Shown in pieces: positions 39,101 to 51,100 of a DNA stretch of 64,000 nucleotides; positions within the stretch are counted from its first letter, which is position 1; the number at the start of each line of letters is the position of its first letter. Origin of the DNA: Watersipora subatra (taxonomy: Eukaryota > Bryozoa > Gymnolaemata > Cheilostomatida > Watersiporidae); NCBI RefSeq assembly GCF_963576615.1, contig NC_088715.1, positions 64,865,981 to 64,929,980 on the forward strand, written 5' to 3'. The notes under the pieces were generated by a model. That model ran no database searches, was not told the origin of the DNA, and worked only from the letters and a program-made list of their open reading frames with translations. The translations under genes and the position numbers were made by a program.

Positions 39101-42100
39101 TTTGGATGACTATTGAAGTCTTAGTCACACTAACAACATTGATGATGGGCAATATGTTACTATTATTATTTTTTCTAAATAGTTTTGTTAAATAAATTTT
39201 CTACAAATCCATATAAATATCACAACTTCTTGATATTGCTAGCTATGACGTTTTGAAGTGTAAACAAAACCGTGCATTGGTTTTCTATCATTACTATATT
39301 AATAATATTGGTTATTCTAATAATATCAATGCATTTTACTTTTAATATTGCATTTCTCCTATTGCAGAGGGAGAGATATAAACATATAATCTTTTCCTTT
39401 CATTATTGCTATTTGTTGTATATAATAACACCCACACCTAGTACATTACAGCTACCATTGCAGTTATCCCATTGCACTGCAGTGCCATTTGACTGCTAAT
39501 ATTGCATTTCTCAACCATCAGTACCCTTTCTTTTTTCCAATATCACTTTGGTCGTGGGCTGTATGACAGTGGAATGTTTAGTTACTTTATTTATTTATAC
39601 AGCATTTACCATTCCAATTTTTAAAATTCATCTCATGAGAAAACTCTTCTGTGCAAGTAAAATGAGTTGAGAAAAAATTAAACATTGAGTACATGGGATT
39701 GTGTGTATAAAAAAAGTTAATGCCTCAGTAAAAGCTTGTAGTATTCAAAGTTTTGATGGAAGGTAATAAAAGAGTTTTTGTACGGAAGATTTATCTCCAT
39801 TTAACTTATAAAACATTTCAGATTTTAAATTTTAAATCACGAGGAAATGTTTTTGTTCCTTTCAAATAAATTAACAGAAACAATAAACAATGAGTTTATG
39901 GAGCCGCAATTTCTATTCCAGGGATTTGATTGTTCATGTGAAGAGCATTTAGTTTTTACAAAATTACTGAGGCTGGAAGAGTGTAGCAGCACATTTGAAA
40001 TTAAAACAACACATTTGAAAACCACAAATTAAACAGTAGCATGTAATGGTAAAACATTAGTTTTCAAGAAAATAATCAAATGCAAAAGATAATATTAATT
40101 AATTTCCATGTGGACCCTCGCCATACAATTTTAATTCATTCCAGTGTTGGCATTGTAAGATGAAAATGTTGTACAGAGTGAAACAGAAACCCATAGTAAT
40201 TATCTAATGCAAATAGCCCCTGGTAAAACTTATCAAAAGTTTGTATACGAACTTATTAAGAATTAGTCACAAAGTAATAAGTTAATCTTAGTAACTATAG
40301 TTACCAACGGTAACTTTAGTAATGTATTTTGTGTATTTAGTTAGTGTTTATCATCTGTATTAAAATGTAACTTTACAATGTACTATGTGCAGTACATGCC
40401 ATAAGAAGTTCTCACCTTGGAAACAGACATATAACGTTCACGTGGAATTTAACTTAAATGAATTTAGCTTACTAAACACACACCTAAAGCTAAGTTTTAG
40501 TATGTATTTTACTAAACTTCAGTTTTGTCATCAGCTAAAGTTTTATCACACATCTATTTTCGGTTTCATTTTCATCATAAATAATAACGAATAACCCTGA
40601 ATTGAGAAATTCAAAGTTTTTCATTGCATTGGGAAGGTAGCCCTCATAATTTTCAATATTTTAGCTTCTTAGCAATGTACCATTTATGGCGGGTCTACCT
40701 GCCAGTTTATAGCCATACATGGCTATGAGATGGCAGGAGAAACTGTTATAGCTTGTCTAACTGACTAGTAGTGGTCAACATTGTTCTAGTGGCACAGTAT
40801 CAATCCACTATCAAACATATTTTAGCTAGTTAGCTTTTGACAGCATTGAAAGGGCAGGTGTTTAAAATTAAGTTTAATGAATATTCCCTTTAAAATCCGA
40901 TACAGAGACATGTTGTATTTATGTTTCTAGAAATAGATTGTGGTGTTGCACCGCAGATAGAAAATAGCAATGTCTTACTTGCTACCGGTACAGAAGCTAG
41001 ATATACATGTATATCAGGTTATGAAATGACAGGAGAACCTGTTATTGAGTGTCTATCTAACCAGGAGTGGTCAGCTCTACCCCAGTGTCACAGTAAGAGA
41101 TCATACATATATGCTTCTCAATCAGCTATGCATTCTTATAGCAGTAGAAAAAGTGTAGCATGTCTTACTACATGTATACTCCTTATATAAACACTTAATA
41201 TTTATTACACTGATTCGAATATTTCAGCTTTGAGTTTTTCACATACAGCGACAGCAAACTTAATTGGTACTCTAAGTGTGTCTTCAGGAGTGTCAGCTGC
41301 ACTGTTTGTTGCAGAAGTAAACTGTGGACCTCCACCGGTAGTAGACAACTCTAAGAGACAAGTATCTGAACACTCATATAATGATACAGTCAGATATGAA
41401 TGTGATGTTGGATATGAAATGATTGGATATGATACTATAGTATGTCAAGAAACAGGATATTGGACTGTACATCCTGATTGTGAAGGTATGTGAGGTGTGA
41501 TTTAACGCACCTTTTTTTAATTGCCTCAAAATATCTTTTTAGTTTCAGTTTAAAGTTCAATATTGGTTTGGCTCTTTTTATCAATTATATAATGACTGTT
41601 TTACAATTGATAAATTCACAGAAAATAATCAGCCTTGATAAAAAAAGGTAGAAAGACAAAATACAAACCACCATTATAAATGAGCAGTGTGTATGTGAAA
41701 ACATTTAACAAAAAATACATTTTGTTCAATGTAATGCTAGGATTAGTTTTCCAATTTTGTTATCTAATTTTCAGATAGCTATAATGCTAAGATACATGTA
41801 TATATATATGAAGTTTATAAACTTATGCTGTGGGCCATAAGCTTACCGTAAGCACCAAAAGCAATAATTATCTGTTATTAACACTTGTCTCACATTAAGT
41901 GCTCCTTAAAAACGAACTTATACGAAATTTAATAGATTTTATCAGAGATTATTTTGATTTTTAAATGATTTGTGATTGTTTTTATTGTTTGAAGTAATTT
42001 GAGATGTAGAGTGTTTTGAGATTCATAGAAAAATGAATTTGTTCCCTAATTTGATGTATTACAATTTAAAGCATTGCTCGATGTAATCGTTGCAGTGATA

Positions 42101-45100
42101 ACGTGTGGAATGCCTCCTACTCCAGACAATGCCGGTCTGGTTTCTATGACTGGAGCACAATTTGGACAGACAGCTACCTACCAGTGTCTACCTGGTTATA
42201 CCACTGATGATCCAACATACATAACATGTCAACTGAATGGAGAGTGGAGTCGTGCTCCCAACTGTACCTTGAGTCCAATATTAGAAGGTAAATGAAACTC
42301 TGTCTTAAACATATATAAAGGAGTTGAAATCGAATTAAGCAAGTGATTAGTTTATTGTATTGCTAGAAGCAATTGTGTGTGCAGGTTTGTTAGTGCCCAC
42401 CCAATAGTAAATCCATTATCAAACATATTTTAGCTAGTTAGCTCCAGACAACATTGAAAGGGCACATGTTTAAAATTAAAAGTTCAAGTTAATATTTCTT
42501 TCAAAATCCTGTACAGAGACATATATCCGTCAATTTTATGTTTATCTATATTTATCTGTTCCTCAATCATCTATACAGCTTTTTCAACAATGAAACAAAA
42601 ATGTAGCATGTCTTATTGCATTTATACCTCACTAGGTGAATGCCTGGCGTTGCACGCGCAGTAAAAAGGTTTTTGCCCGGAAAATCTTATTTTATCATAA
42701 ATTATAAATTATTTAACATCCTACCTTTCGAACTTCGAATGAGAAAACAGTTTTGTATGGCTTAAATAAATTAAGAAAAAAAAACAATGAGTGCATACAA
42801 ACGTATGTATGAAAAAAGGTCACTGATGCAGCGAAAGTTCATTGTATTCAAAGGTCACTGATGCAGCGAAAGTTCATTGTATTCAAAGGTCACTGATGCA
42901 GCAAAAGTTCATTGTATTCAAAGGTCACTGATGCAGCGAAAGTTCATTGTATTCAAAGGTCACTGATGCAGCGAAAGTTCATTGTATTCAAAGGTCACTG
43001 ATGCAGCGAAAGTTCATTGTATTCAAAGGTCACTGATGCAGCGAAAGTTCATTGTATTCAAAGGTCACTGATGCAGCGAAAGTTCATTGTATTCAAAGGT
43101 CACTGATGCAGCGAAAGTTCATTGTATTCAAAGGTCACTGATGCAGCGAAAGTTCATTGTGTTCAAAGGTCACTGATGCAGCAAAAGTTCATTGTATTCA
43201 AAGGTCACTGATGCAGCGAAAGTTCATTGTATTCAAAGGTCACTGATGCAGCGAAAGTTCATTGTATTCAAAGGTCACTGATGCAGCGAAAGTTCATTGT
43301 ATTCAAAGTTTTGATGGAAGGTAATGGTAAAGGTTAATACTGGTACAAACATAAATATGAAAAATCGGACTTTCCTTGTCTGATATTTTGTCTGACTGAA
43401 CAAAGAGGCATTATAACCGCAATTTCTACTACAGAGGATTTGATTGTCTATATGAAAAGCATTTAGCTTTTACAGAATTGCTGAAACTGGAAATAATAGT
43501 ACAGGGGCACATTTGAAAATTACAAATCAAAAGGTTGGATGTAATGGCAAAAAATTAGTTTTTAAGAAAATGAAAAAAAATGCAAAAGGCAATATTAATT
43601 AATACACTTGTGGACCCTTGCCATACAATTTTAATTCATTCCAGTGTTGGCATCATAGGATGAAATGTTGTATAGAGGGGTATATAAACCCACAGTAATT
43701 ATCTAACGTAAACACATCTTGATAAAGATCATCAAAATTTTATATGCAAACTTATTAAAAATTAGTAAGAAAATAATATGTTAACCTTAGTAACCATAGT
43801 TACCTACAGTAACTTTATTGTAGCTTGTGTATTTAGTGGTTATGATCTGCAAGAAAATATAACATTACAATGTAATATATGCAGTACATACAGTAGAGAG
43901 TTCTTACCTTTGAGACATGCGTATTATAAATGCTGAAGTCAACTTGAATGAATTTAGCGTTTATAATATATATTTATAATATAATTAAGCTTACTAAACA
44001 CATACTTGAAGCTAAGTTTTAGTTTGTATTTTCCTAAATTTGCACAACAGCTAAAACTTTGTCCCCTATCTGTTTTAGTTTCATTTTCACTATAAATAAT
44101 AACGAAAAATGCTGAATTGAGAGATAGCAAGCATCGTATCTCTTTTAAGTGTCGTGGGAGAAATCTCGTGGAATAGCAAACCGGCATTTTTGTTATTCCA
44201 ATGTAATCAGCTCACCAACTGCCAAAATCGAATTTTGAGATAAATTTTTGTTGGTAGTATATGGCAAAAAATGTGAAATGGCAAGGGTGGAAAAGCCATC
44301 ATATTCTACATCACAATAAAAAAAATTGTATGCTCTTTATACACCCGTGTTTTATCTATTACACCAAATGTTAGTTTCAGCTTTGGGCTTTTCACATACA
44401 GCAACATCAAACTTAGTTGGTACTCTAACTGGGTCTTCAGAAGTGTCAGCAGTACTGTTTTTATAGAAGTAAACTGTGGACCTCCACCGGTAGTAGACAA
44501 CTCTAAGAGACAAGTATCTGGACACTCATATAATGATACAGTTAGATATGAATGTGATGTTGGATATGAGATGATTGGAGATGACACTATAGTATGTCAA
44601 GAGACAGGATATTGGACTGTACACCCTGATTGTGAAGGTATGTGAAGTGCGATTTCACATGCCTTTTTTAAGTTGGCTCAAAATAATTTTTAGATTTAGT
44701 TTTACAGTTCAATATTGGTTTGGCTCTTTTCTCTCAATTACATAATGACTGTTCTATCACTGAAACATTTACAGAATGTAATCAACCTTGGTAAGAAATG
44801 CGAAAAGACAAAAATAATCTAAAACCACCATTATGAATGAGCAATGTGTATGTGAAAACATTAAACAAACAATACATACTGTTAAATGTAATGCTAGGAT
44901 TATTTTTCCAATTCTTTAATCTAGCTTTCAGATAACAATATCGCTAAGATATATATATGAAGTTTATAAACTCATGATATGGGCTATAAAAAGGCGCCCT
45001 ACTTATTGTAAGGATCGGAGACAATAATTATCCGTCATTGACACTTGTTTCACATTAAGTGTGACGTGGAAATGACCTCACACAGAATTGAGTTAATTTC

Positions 45101-48100
45101 ATCAGAAAGTACTAATGTTTTTTATGATTTTTGATTGCTTTTATTGTTTGAGGTGCTTTGAGATTTTGAGTATTTTTAGATTCGTATAAAAATGAACTTG
45201 TTCCCTATTTTGATGTATTACAATTTGAAGCAACACTCGATGTAATCGTTACAGCAATTACCTGTGAAATGCCTCCTACTCCAGACAATGCTGGTCTGGT
45301 TTCTATGACTGGAACACAATTTGGACAGACAGCTACCTACCAGTGTCTACCTGGTTACACCACTGATGATCCAACATACATAACATGTCAACTGAATGGA
45401 GAGTGGAGTCATGCTCTCAATTGTACCTTGATTCCAATAGTAGAAGGTAAATGAAAGTCTATCTTAAACATATGTAAAGGAATTAAAATCTAATTGAGCA
45501 AGTAGTGGGTTTATTGTATTGCTAAAAGCAATTTTATGTGGTCGGAGCTCCACAGCCTCTGGGAGCTGCATGACTTCTTGAGAACAGTAGGTTGTTATAG
45601 ATAATACATTCTCTACTTCGGCACCTTAGCCTCTGAACCAACATATGAGCAAAGCTGAAGAGTGGATGTTGGGCAAGGATGAACAGGCAGCATTTGACAA
45701 AGTGAAGGGGCACCTCTACTAGGCTCTTGTACTTGGATACCTGGATCCAAGCCGACTGTATATTCCGGATATGGATGTCAGCGGTTGCAGAGTGGAAGCG
45801 ATACCTTCCAAAGTACAGAAAAGAGCCAAAAGGGTGATAGCCTTTTTAAGTAAGACACTGACTACCGCGGAGAGAAATTACTGCATGACGTGGAGGAGGC
45901 CTGCTCGCCATAGTAAAGGCTGTGAAACACTTTCGGCCATGCCTATATGGCATGCAACTCTTCCTGCATACAGATCATGTTTCTCTGAATGGCTGTGACA
46001 ACAAAAGGAACTCTCTAATTAAGTGGCTAGATGGTTGGAGATCCTGACCGAATTCCAGTTCACACTCGAACACCAAGCCGGTCTTTGTCATGGGAACGCC
46101 GATAGACTCAGCCACTAGACCTGTGAAAACTGCCAGCAGTTTGAGCTCATCAAGCTAAAAAAAGAAGACTCACTCGCCAAAAACTTGCTCTGAAGAGCCA
46201 GCGCCTTTCGGAAAGACCCGAGGAAAGCCTGTTCACTGTGTAAGGAGTTGCCAGGAACACGCACGAGATGGTTGGTCAAATGAGCCTGTTCACTACAATG
46301 GCAGTTGGGGGGCCAACTCAGGATCGACTAAGGCCACCCTGGGACTCCGCAGCACGACACAAGTAAAAACTCGAGAAACCACCTAAAAGGAGGTGGTGCA
46401 GATGCAAGCCACTGGCCAGGGACTGGTGGCCACCTTGTACCACGCTGTTGAGGGGGCAGAGGAGTTGGCTCAGGAGCAGCTAGAGCTCAGAGACCAAAAA
46501 TTCCGCCAGCCACATAACCTTTATCCGATTTCCAGGCTACGATACAACACAGTACTGGAGACCCAGACTTCTTCTCATGGCCAGTTCCGGTGGTGCTCGG
46601 TATGTTCACCGGCCATCAGAGAAACGACCGTCTGGCAGACTCACACCCTTGCTCTCTCTCTCTGGTGTAGGTAGTTCGATCAGCCGACTGCGACTGACTT
46701 GGTACTGGTCAGAACTGACAGCCATGGTGAGAAGACTGATCAAACTCTGCAAGGTCTGTCAGGTGGTAAAATACGGTGATACCAATACCGCCGGTGGCAA
46801 GCATAGACCCTATGCAAGGCGCTCCTGGCAGAAGGTGGCCATGGACCTGGTGAAACCAATGCCGGAAACTTTGAGAGGGAATAAGTGAATTCTTTTAATA
46901 CATGGCAGGATGCCCTAGCCTTCTTAGAGGCCAAGGCTCTAATGGCAGCGAAGGAGTTGGAGGAACGAGTTTTCTGTTACATAAGGTTACCAGAGCAGAC
47001 CCATACTGACCAGGTTGCACAGTTGCACAGCTGTCTCAACACTGGCGAGGGGAAAAGACTCACACTCCACTCTATCACCCCAAGACAACGGTGTGGTCAA
47101 ATGTATTAATCAACATCTGGACCACTCTCTGCAAGCGCTGCTATTGACCTGGGGTCAGGAGGAATAGGAAAGGATGCTCCTTCAGCTGATGCGAGTGTCT
47201 TATGGCACATCACACTTAGTCACTGGAGAAACGGCTAACCTGCTAATGCTTAGCTGAGAGTTGAGACTTCTTGACCAGTTAAAACTCAACTCACCACTCT
47301 CAAGGCCTAGCCCTCACATGAGTACGTGGTAGAGACATTAAAAAGGCTAAAATAAGCACACACAATCCTTCAAAAAAACGGATGGCTATCCAGCAATAAA
47401 ATCAAGAGGAGCCTTCAATATATGCACCGAGGGACTGGGTCTGAATCCTAAATAACAGGAGAGGATAAGGAGACAACCTCAAGCTACGAGCCAAGTTTGT
47501 TGGACTTTTCTAGGTTATAAAGGTATGGCTAAACCATACTTGCCTGATAGAGCGAGAGGGCCAGTCTTCAGTGCAGAGTGAGAGCCGACTAAAACCCTTC
47601 CGTGCCAGCCTGGAAGATCTCAGACAAGCACCAACTACCATAGAACCATGAAGAAAGCCCAACTTGAAGAGAAAGGGCCAAGAGGCAGAAGGAACAGTTA
47701 GAGTCGGCAAAGCTAAGGTCAGAGGCTTACACCTACCCTGCTTTCAGCAAGGAGCTGGAAGACCGACTGCGAGAGTTTCGAAGGAGGCAAGGGCATGGGA
47801 AGCAGCAGGAGCGACAAGTGCTTGAAATTATGGGAGAACCAGCCCGACCTGCCAGTCACTCGCAAGCCCGGTTTCTTAGCCCAGAGGAAAAGGCTTCTAA
47901 GGTCACCCAGCATCGGCCTCGGTCAGCCTGGGGCACTCGGCCCCCAGACTGGCATAGAGAGTAAGAGCGGTTGGTTAACCATGGTGATTGCTAACCATAG
48001 TGATGCAAAAGCCAAAGTGAGCAGGGAGCTGGGGATTGGTGACAAAATATATTTTGTCTCTGCACATTCCAGTGAATCAGTCAGCTCACGAAGGCACATC

Positions 48101-51100
48101 AATATTACTGCAGACACCACTTTCCAATCTTTTCAAAACACTTTTGTCAACACAACTATGGCAAATTCAGGTGAGACTCTCCACTTCTTAGTTGAGATGT
48201 TGAGCTTGTTGGAGCCTGTAGAGACAGGAGAAGAAGAGTTGGTAGCAGACTTACAAGGCCAAGAAGAAATGTTTGAGTCTGTACATCAGAGCATAGGCCT
48301 AGCTGCCTCAGAGAGTACAGCCGAGTTTTCTGGCAACTCAAAGGAGTGATCTGACCGGATTATCTTCTCGGCCAATATGTTAATGACAGAGATGATCGAA
48401 TCGAGACACACCTGGTTGACACTCAATGGCAATTGATCAGATGATACTAACTTTCATCATGCTTTTTAAGTAAATGCCTGTAAGTTCACGAACCGAGACA
48501 CCCTTAGAAATTCACGAACGCCTCAACTGGGTGAAAGAGGTGGAGCGAGCCGAGTTGCCCGAGTCGGCTCGAGTCTTATGCGTAACAGAGACTGAGTACG
48601 TTTGTTCACCAGCCCCCAAGCAGCCATCTCTAGAGAAGCAGCAGATTAAGTTGGCCAAACTACGGACTGAGAAGGAGCCAAAGAAAGAGGTTATTCATAC
48701 TGAGCATTACGTCAGCAGTAGCACGTGGGAGCAGGTAGAGGAGAGCAGCTCGGTACCTTTGGCTTATGTGGAGTTACTACTAGCCTGCGCAGGTACAGAC
48801 TTACTATTACAGTATGGTTTTTACAGTGAGTACTGCGCAGGTGCAGTACTTACTGTAAAAACCAGAGGTAATAATTATCTGTCATTGACACTTGTCTCTT
48901 ATTAAGTACTTCTTAAAAATGAATGTATACAAAATTTAGTAGATTTTACCAGAAAGTATCGGTATTTTTCTATCATTTGTGACTGTTCGTGTTGTTTGAG
49001 GTGATTTGACTGCCAGGATGTTTCAAGACTAAAATCGACATAATTTAATCATAGATATAACACTCAGAAGAGAAATACGGGATGAAAGGACGTTGCTAGT
49101 TGCGCTGTTGCTCGTCTCTCTCATTATTGATATTGGCTTTTGTGTTTGTCGCAGCGGAACACGTCTCTATTTTGTCGGTTTCTTTGCACATAAAGACAGG
49201 ATCCCACTTTCGCTTGCTTTGAGCCTTTAAACCAAGTTTTGGTGATTTTACTCTTTAAACATCTTGTCAGTCAGATCGCATCAAACATAAAAAAATCGCA
49301 AATTAAAAAAATAACAGTAGCTTTGGATCAGACCAACAAAAATATTGTGTAGGTTCATTTTTAAATTATAGTTTGAAATGGTTGTAAGTAACTTATTATT
49401 GTGGAACTTTTTCAAAACTGTTAACAAAGAATTACATCACTAATGAGCGACTGTATGTAAGAACAGTTGTCAGTAGCTCATTATGAAATCGAAAGGACAT
49501 AAAAATATCTTATGAATGGTATTCTGAAACAATGGAGCTCTGTATAACATAACTACAGACCCCACAACTCCATTTTTATTGGTTGGATTATGACATTTTT
49601 ATATAACATTTTAACAAGTATCACATGATTACTGTTATAGTACTGACCTGTGACGATCCTCCTACAATAGAAAATGCAGAAAACTTCACCCTTTCTCATG
49701 GCACAAAGGTAGGATCTCAAGCTATATATGCATGTCTCCCAGGCTATGAGATGACAGGAGAATCTGCTATAGACTGCCAAACTAACCAACAGTAGTCAAC
49801 TCCTCCTACGTGTCAAAGTAAGTTAAACATTGTTCTGCATGTGTCTTATTTCTAAAAACTTCACCGCTTACAAGTAATTTTGTACAGTTTGGTGAATCAT
49901 AGGTGAGTTGTATGACTAGATATGATGAATTACCCTAATTGGACTGCTTGTAGTCCGCATGGAACAGCAAAGATGCTAAAGCAAAGCATGCTGGGTAAAA
50001 AGAAAAACTGACTGATAACTCCAAATAAAGCAACATCAAACTACCCATATTGAATTATTTGTGTCCCATAACTTATGTATTGTTTCAGGAATACGGTGTG
50101 GAAATCCACCACAGATTCAGAATGGAGTCAGGCGTGTCTATGGTCACTACCTTAATGATAGAACGAAGTACCGTTGTCATACAGGTTACCTGATGGTTGG
50201 AGATGAATTCATTTACTGTGAGACAAATGGACATTGGACTGTTTCACCAGAGTGTGATGGTAAGTTCTACAGATCAAATGAGATTTGTAAAAGAATAAAC
50301 TTGTTCCCTATTTTAATGTGTTACAAGTTAAAACAACACTTCATGTAATCGTTGTAGTTATTACCTGTGAAATGCCTCCTACTCCAGACAATGCCGGTCT
50401 GGTTTCTATGACTGGAACACAATTTGGACAAACAGTTACCTACCAATGTCTACCTGGTTATACCACTGATGATCCAACATACATAACATGTCAGCTGAAT
50501 GGAGAGTGGAGTCGTGCTCCCAATTGTACCTTAAGTTCAATAGTAGAAGGTAAATGGAAGTTTGTCTTAAACATATATAAAGGAATTGAAATATAATTAA
50601 AGGTTGACTTGCAACAAAATTCACATTACAGTTATTTGGTGTCAAAAGGTTCATCATGTCTTACTCTGCTGGGTTGTAAGTGCAAAATATGTAGAAATGT
50701 GATTACAAGCTCTTAAAAGCTCAAAAATGAACAATTAATCGCAGTCATCGCAAAAACGTCGTAGGTTGTAATACCTTTCCAAAACGGCTCAAATGGGATG
50801 TAGTTGAATACGATGGCTTCTGTTTACACTTTCATGCAACCTCATTCATCGAAATACTTTCACAAATGTACTTCACACATTCAATAAAACCATCCATGTT
50901 TACTGACCTTACGCATCTATTTCATCATCATAAATTGTTCTTTGAAAATCTTATACAGAGATTATCTCACGTTTATATTTTTAGAAATAGATTGTGATGT
51001 TGCACCACAGGTAGAAAATGGTAATGTCCTACTTGCTACTGGTACAGAAGCTAAATATACGTGTATATCAGGCTATAAAATGACAGGAGAATCTGTTATA

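Larger units (their letters stand above)
45541..48845 (+). mobile_element. Ty3/gypsy fragment F without LTRs
   Basis: Starts abruptly (GGTCGGAGCTCCACAG) in the post-B intron and ends near 48,845, where the host resumes at TACTTACTGTAAAAACCAG, a post-A position. RNase H, integrase and a long tail are readable, all broken. No LTR or target duplication was found. The host C and A exons that should lie between the two flanks are missing, so the fragment marks a deletion or recombination join. Confidence 0.82.

Noticed and set aside
38843-39109. 88-aa ORF as a host exon
   Set aside because: No splice context in phase with neighbours and located in an insertion specific to one intron copy; probably part of a repeat.
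42816-43305. CRISPR array
   Set aside because: Copies are contiguous 35-bp units without unique spacers, in a eukaryotic intron.
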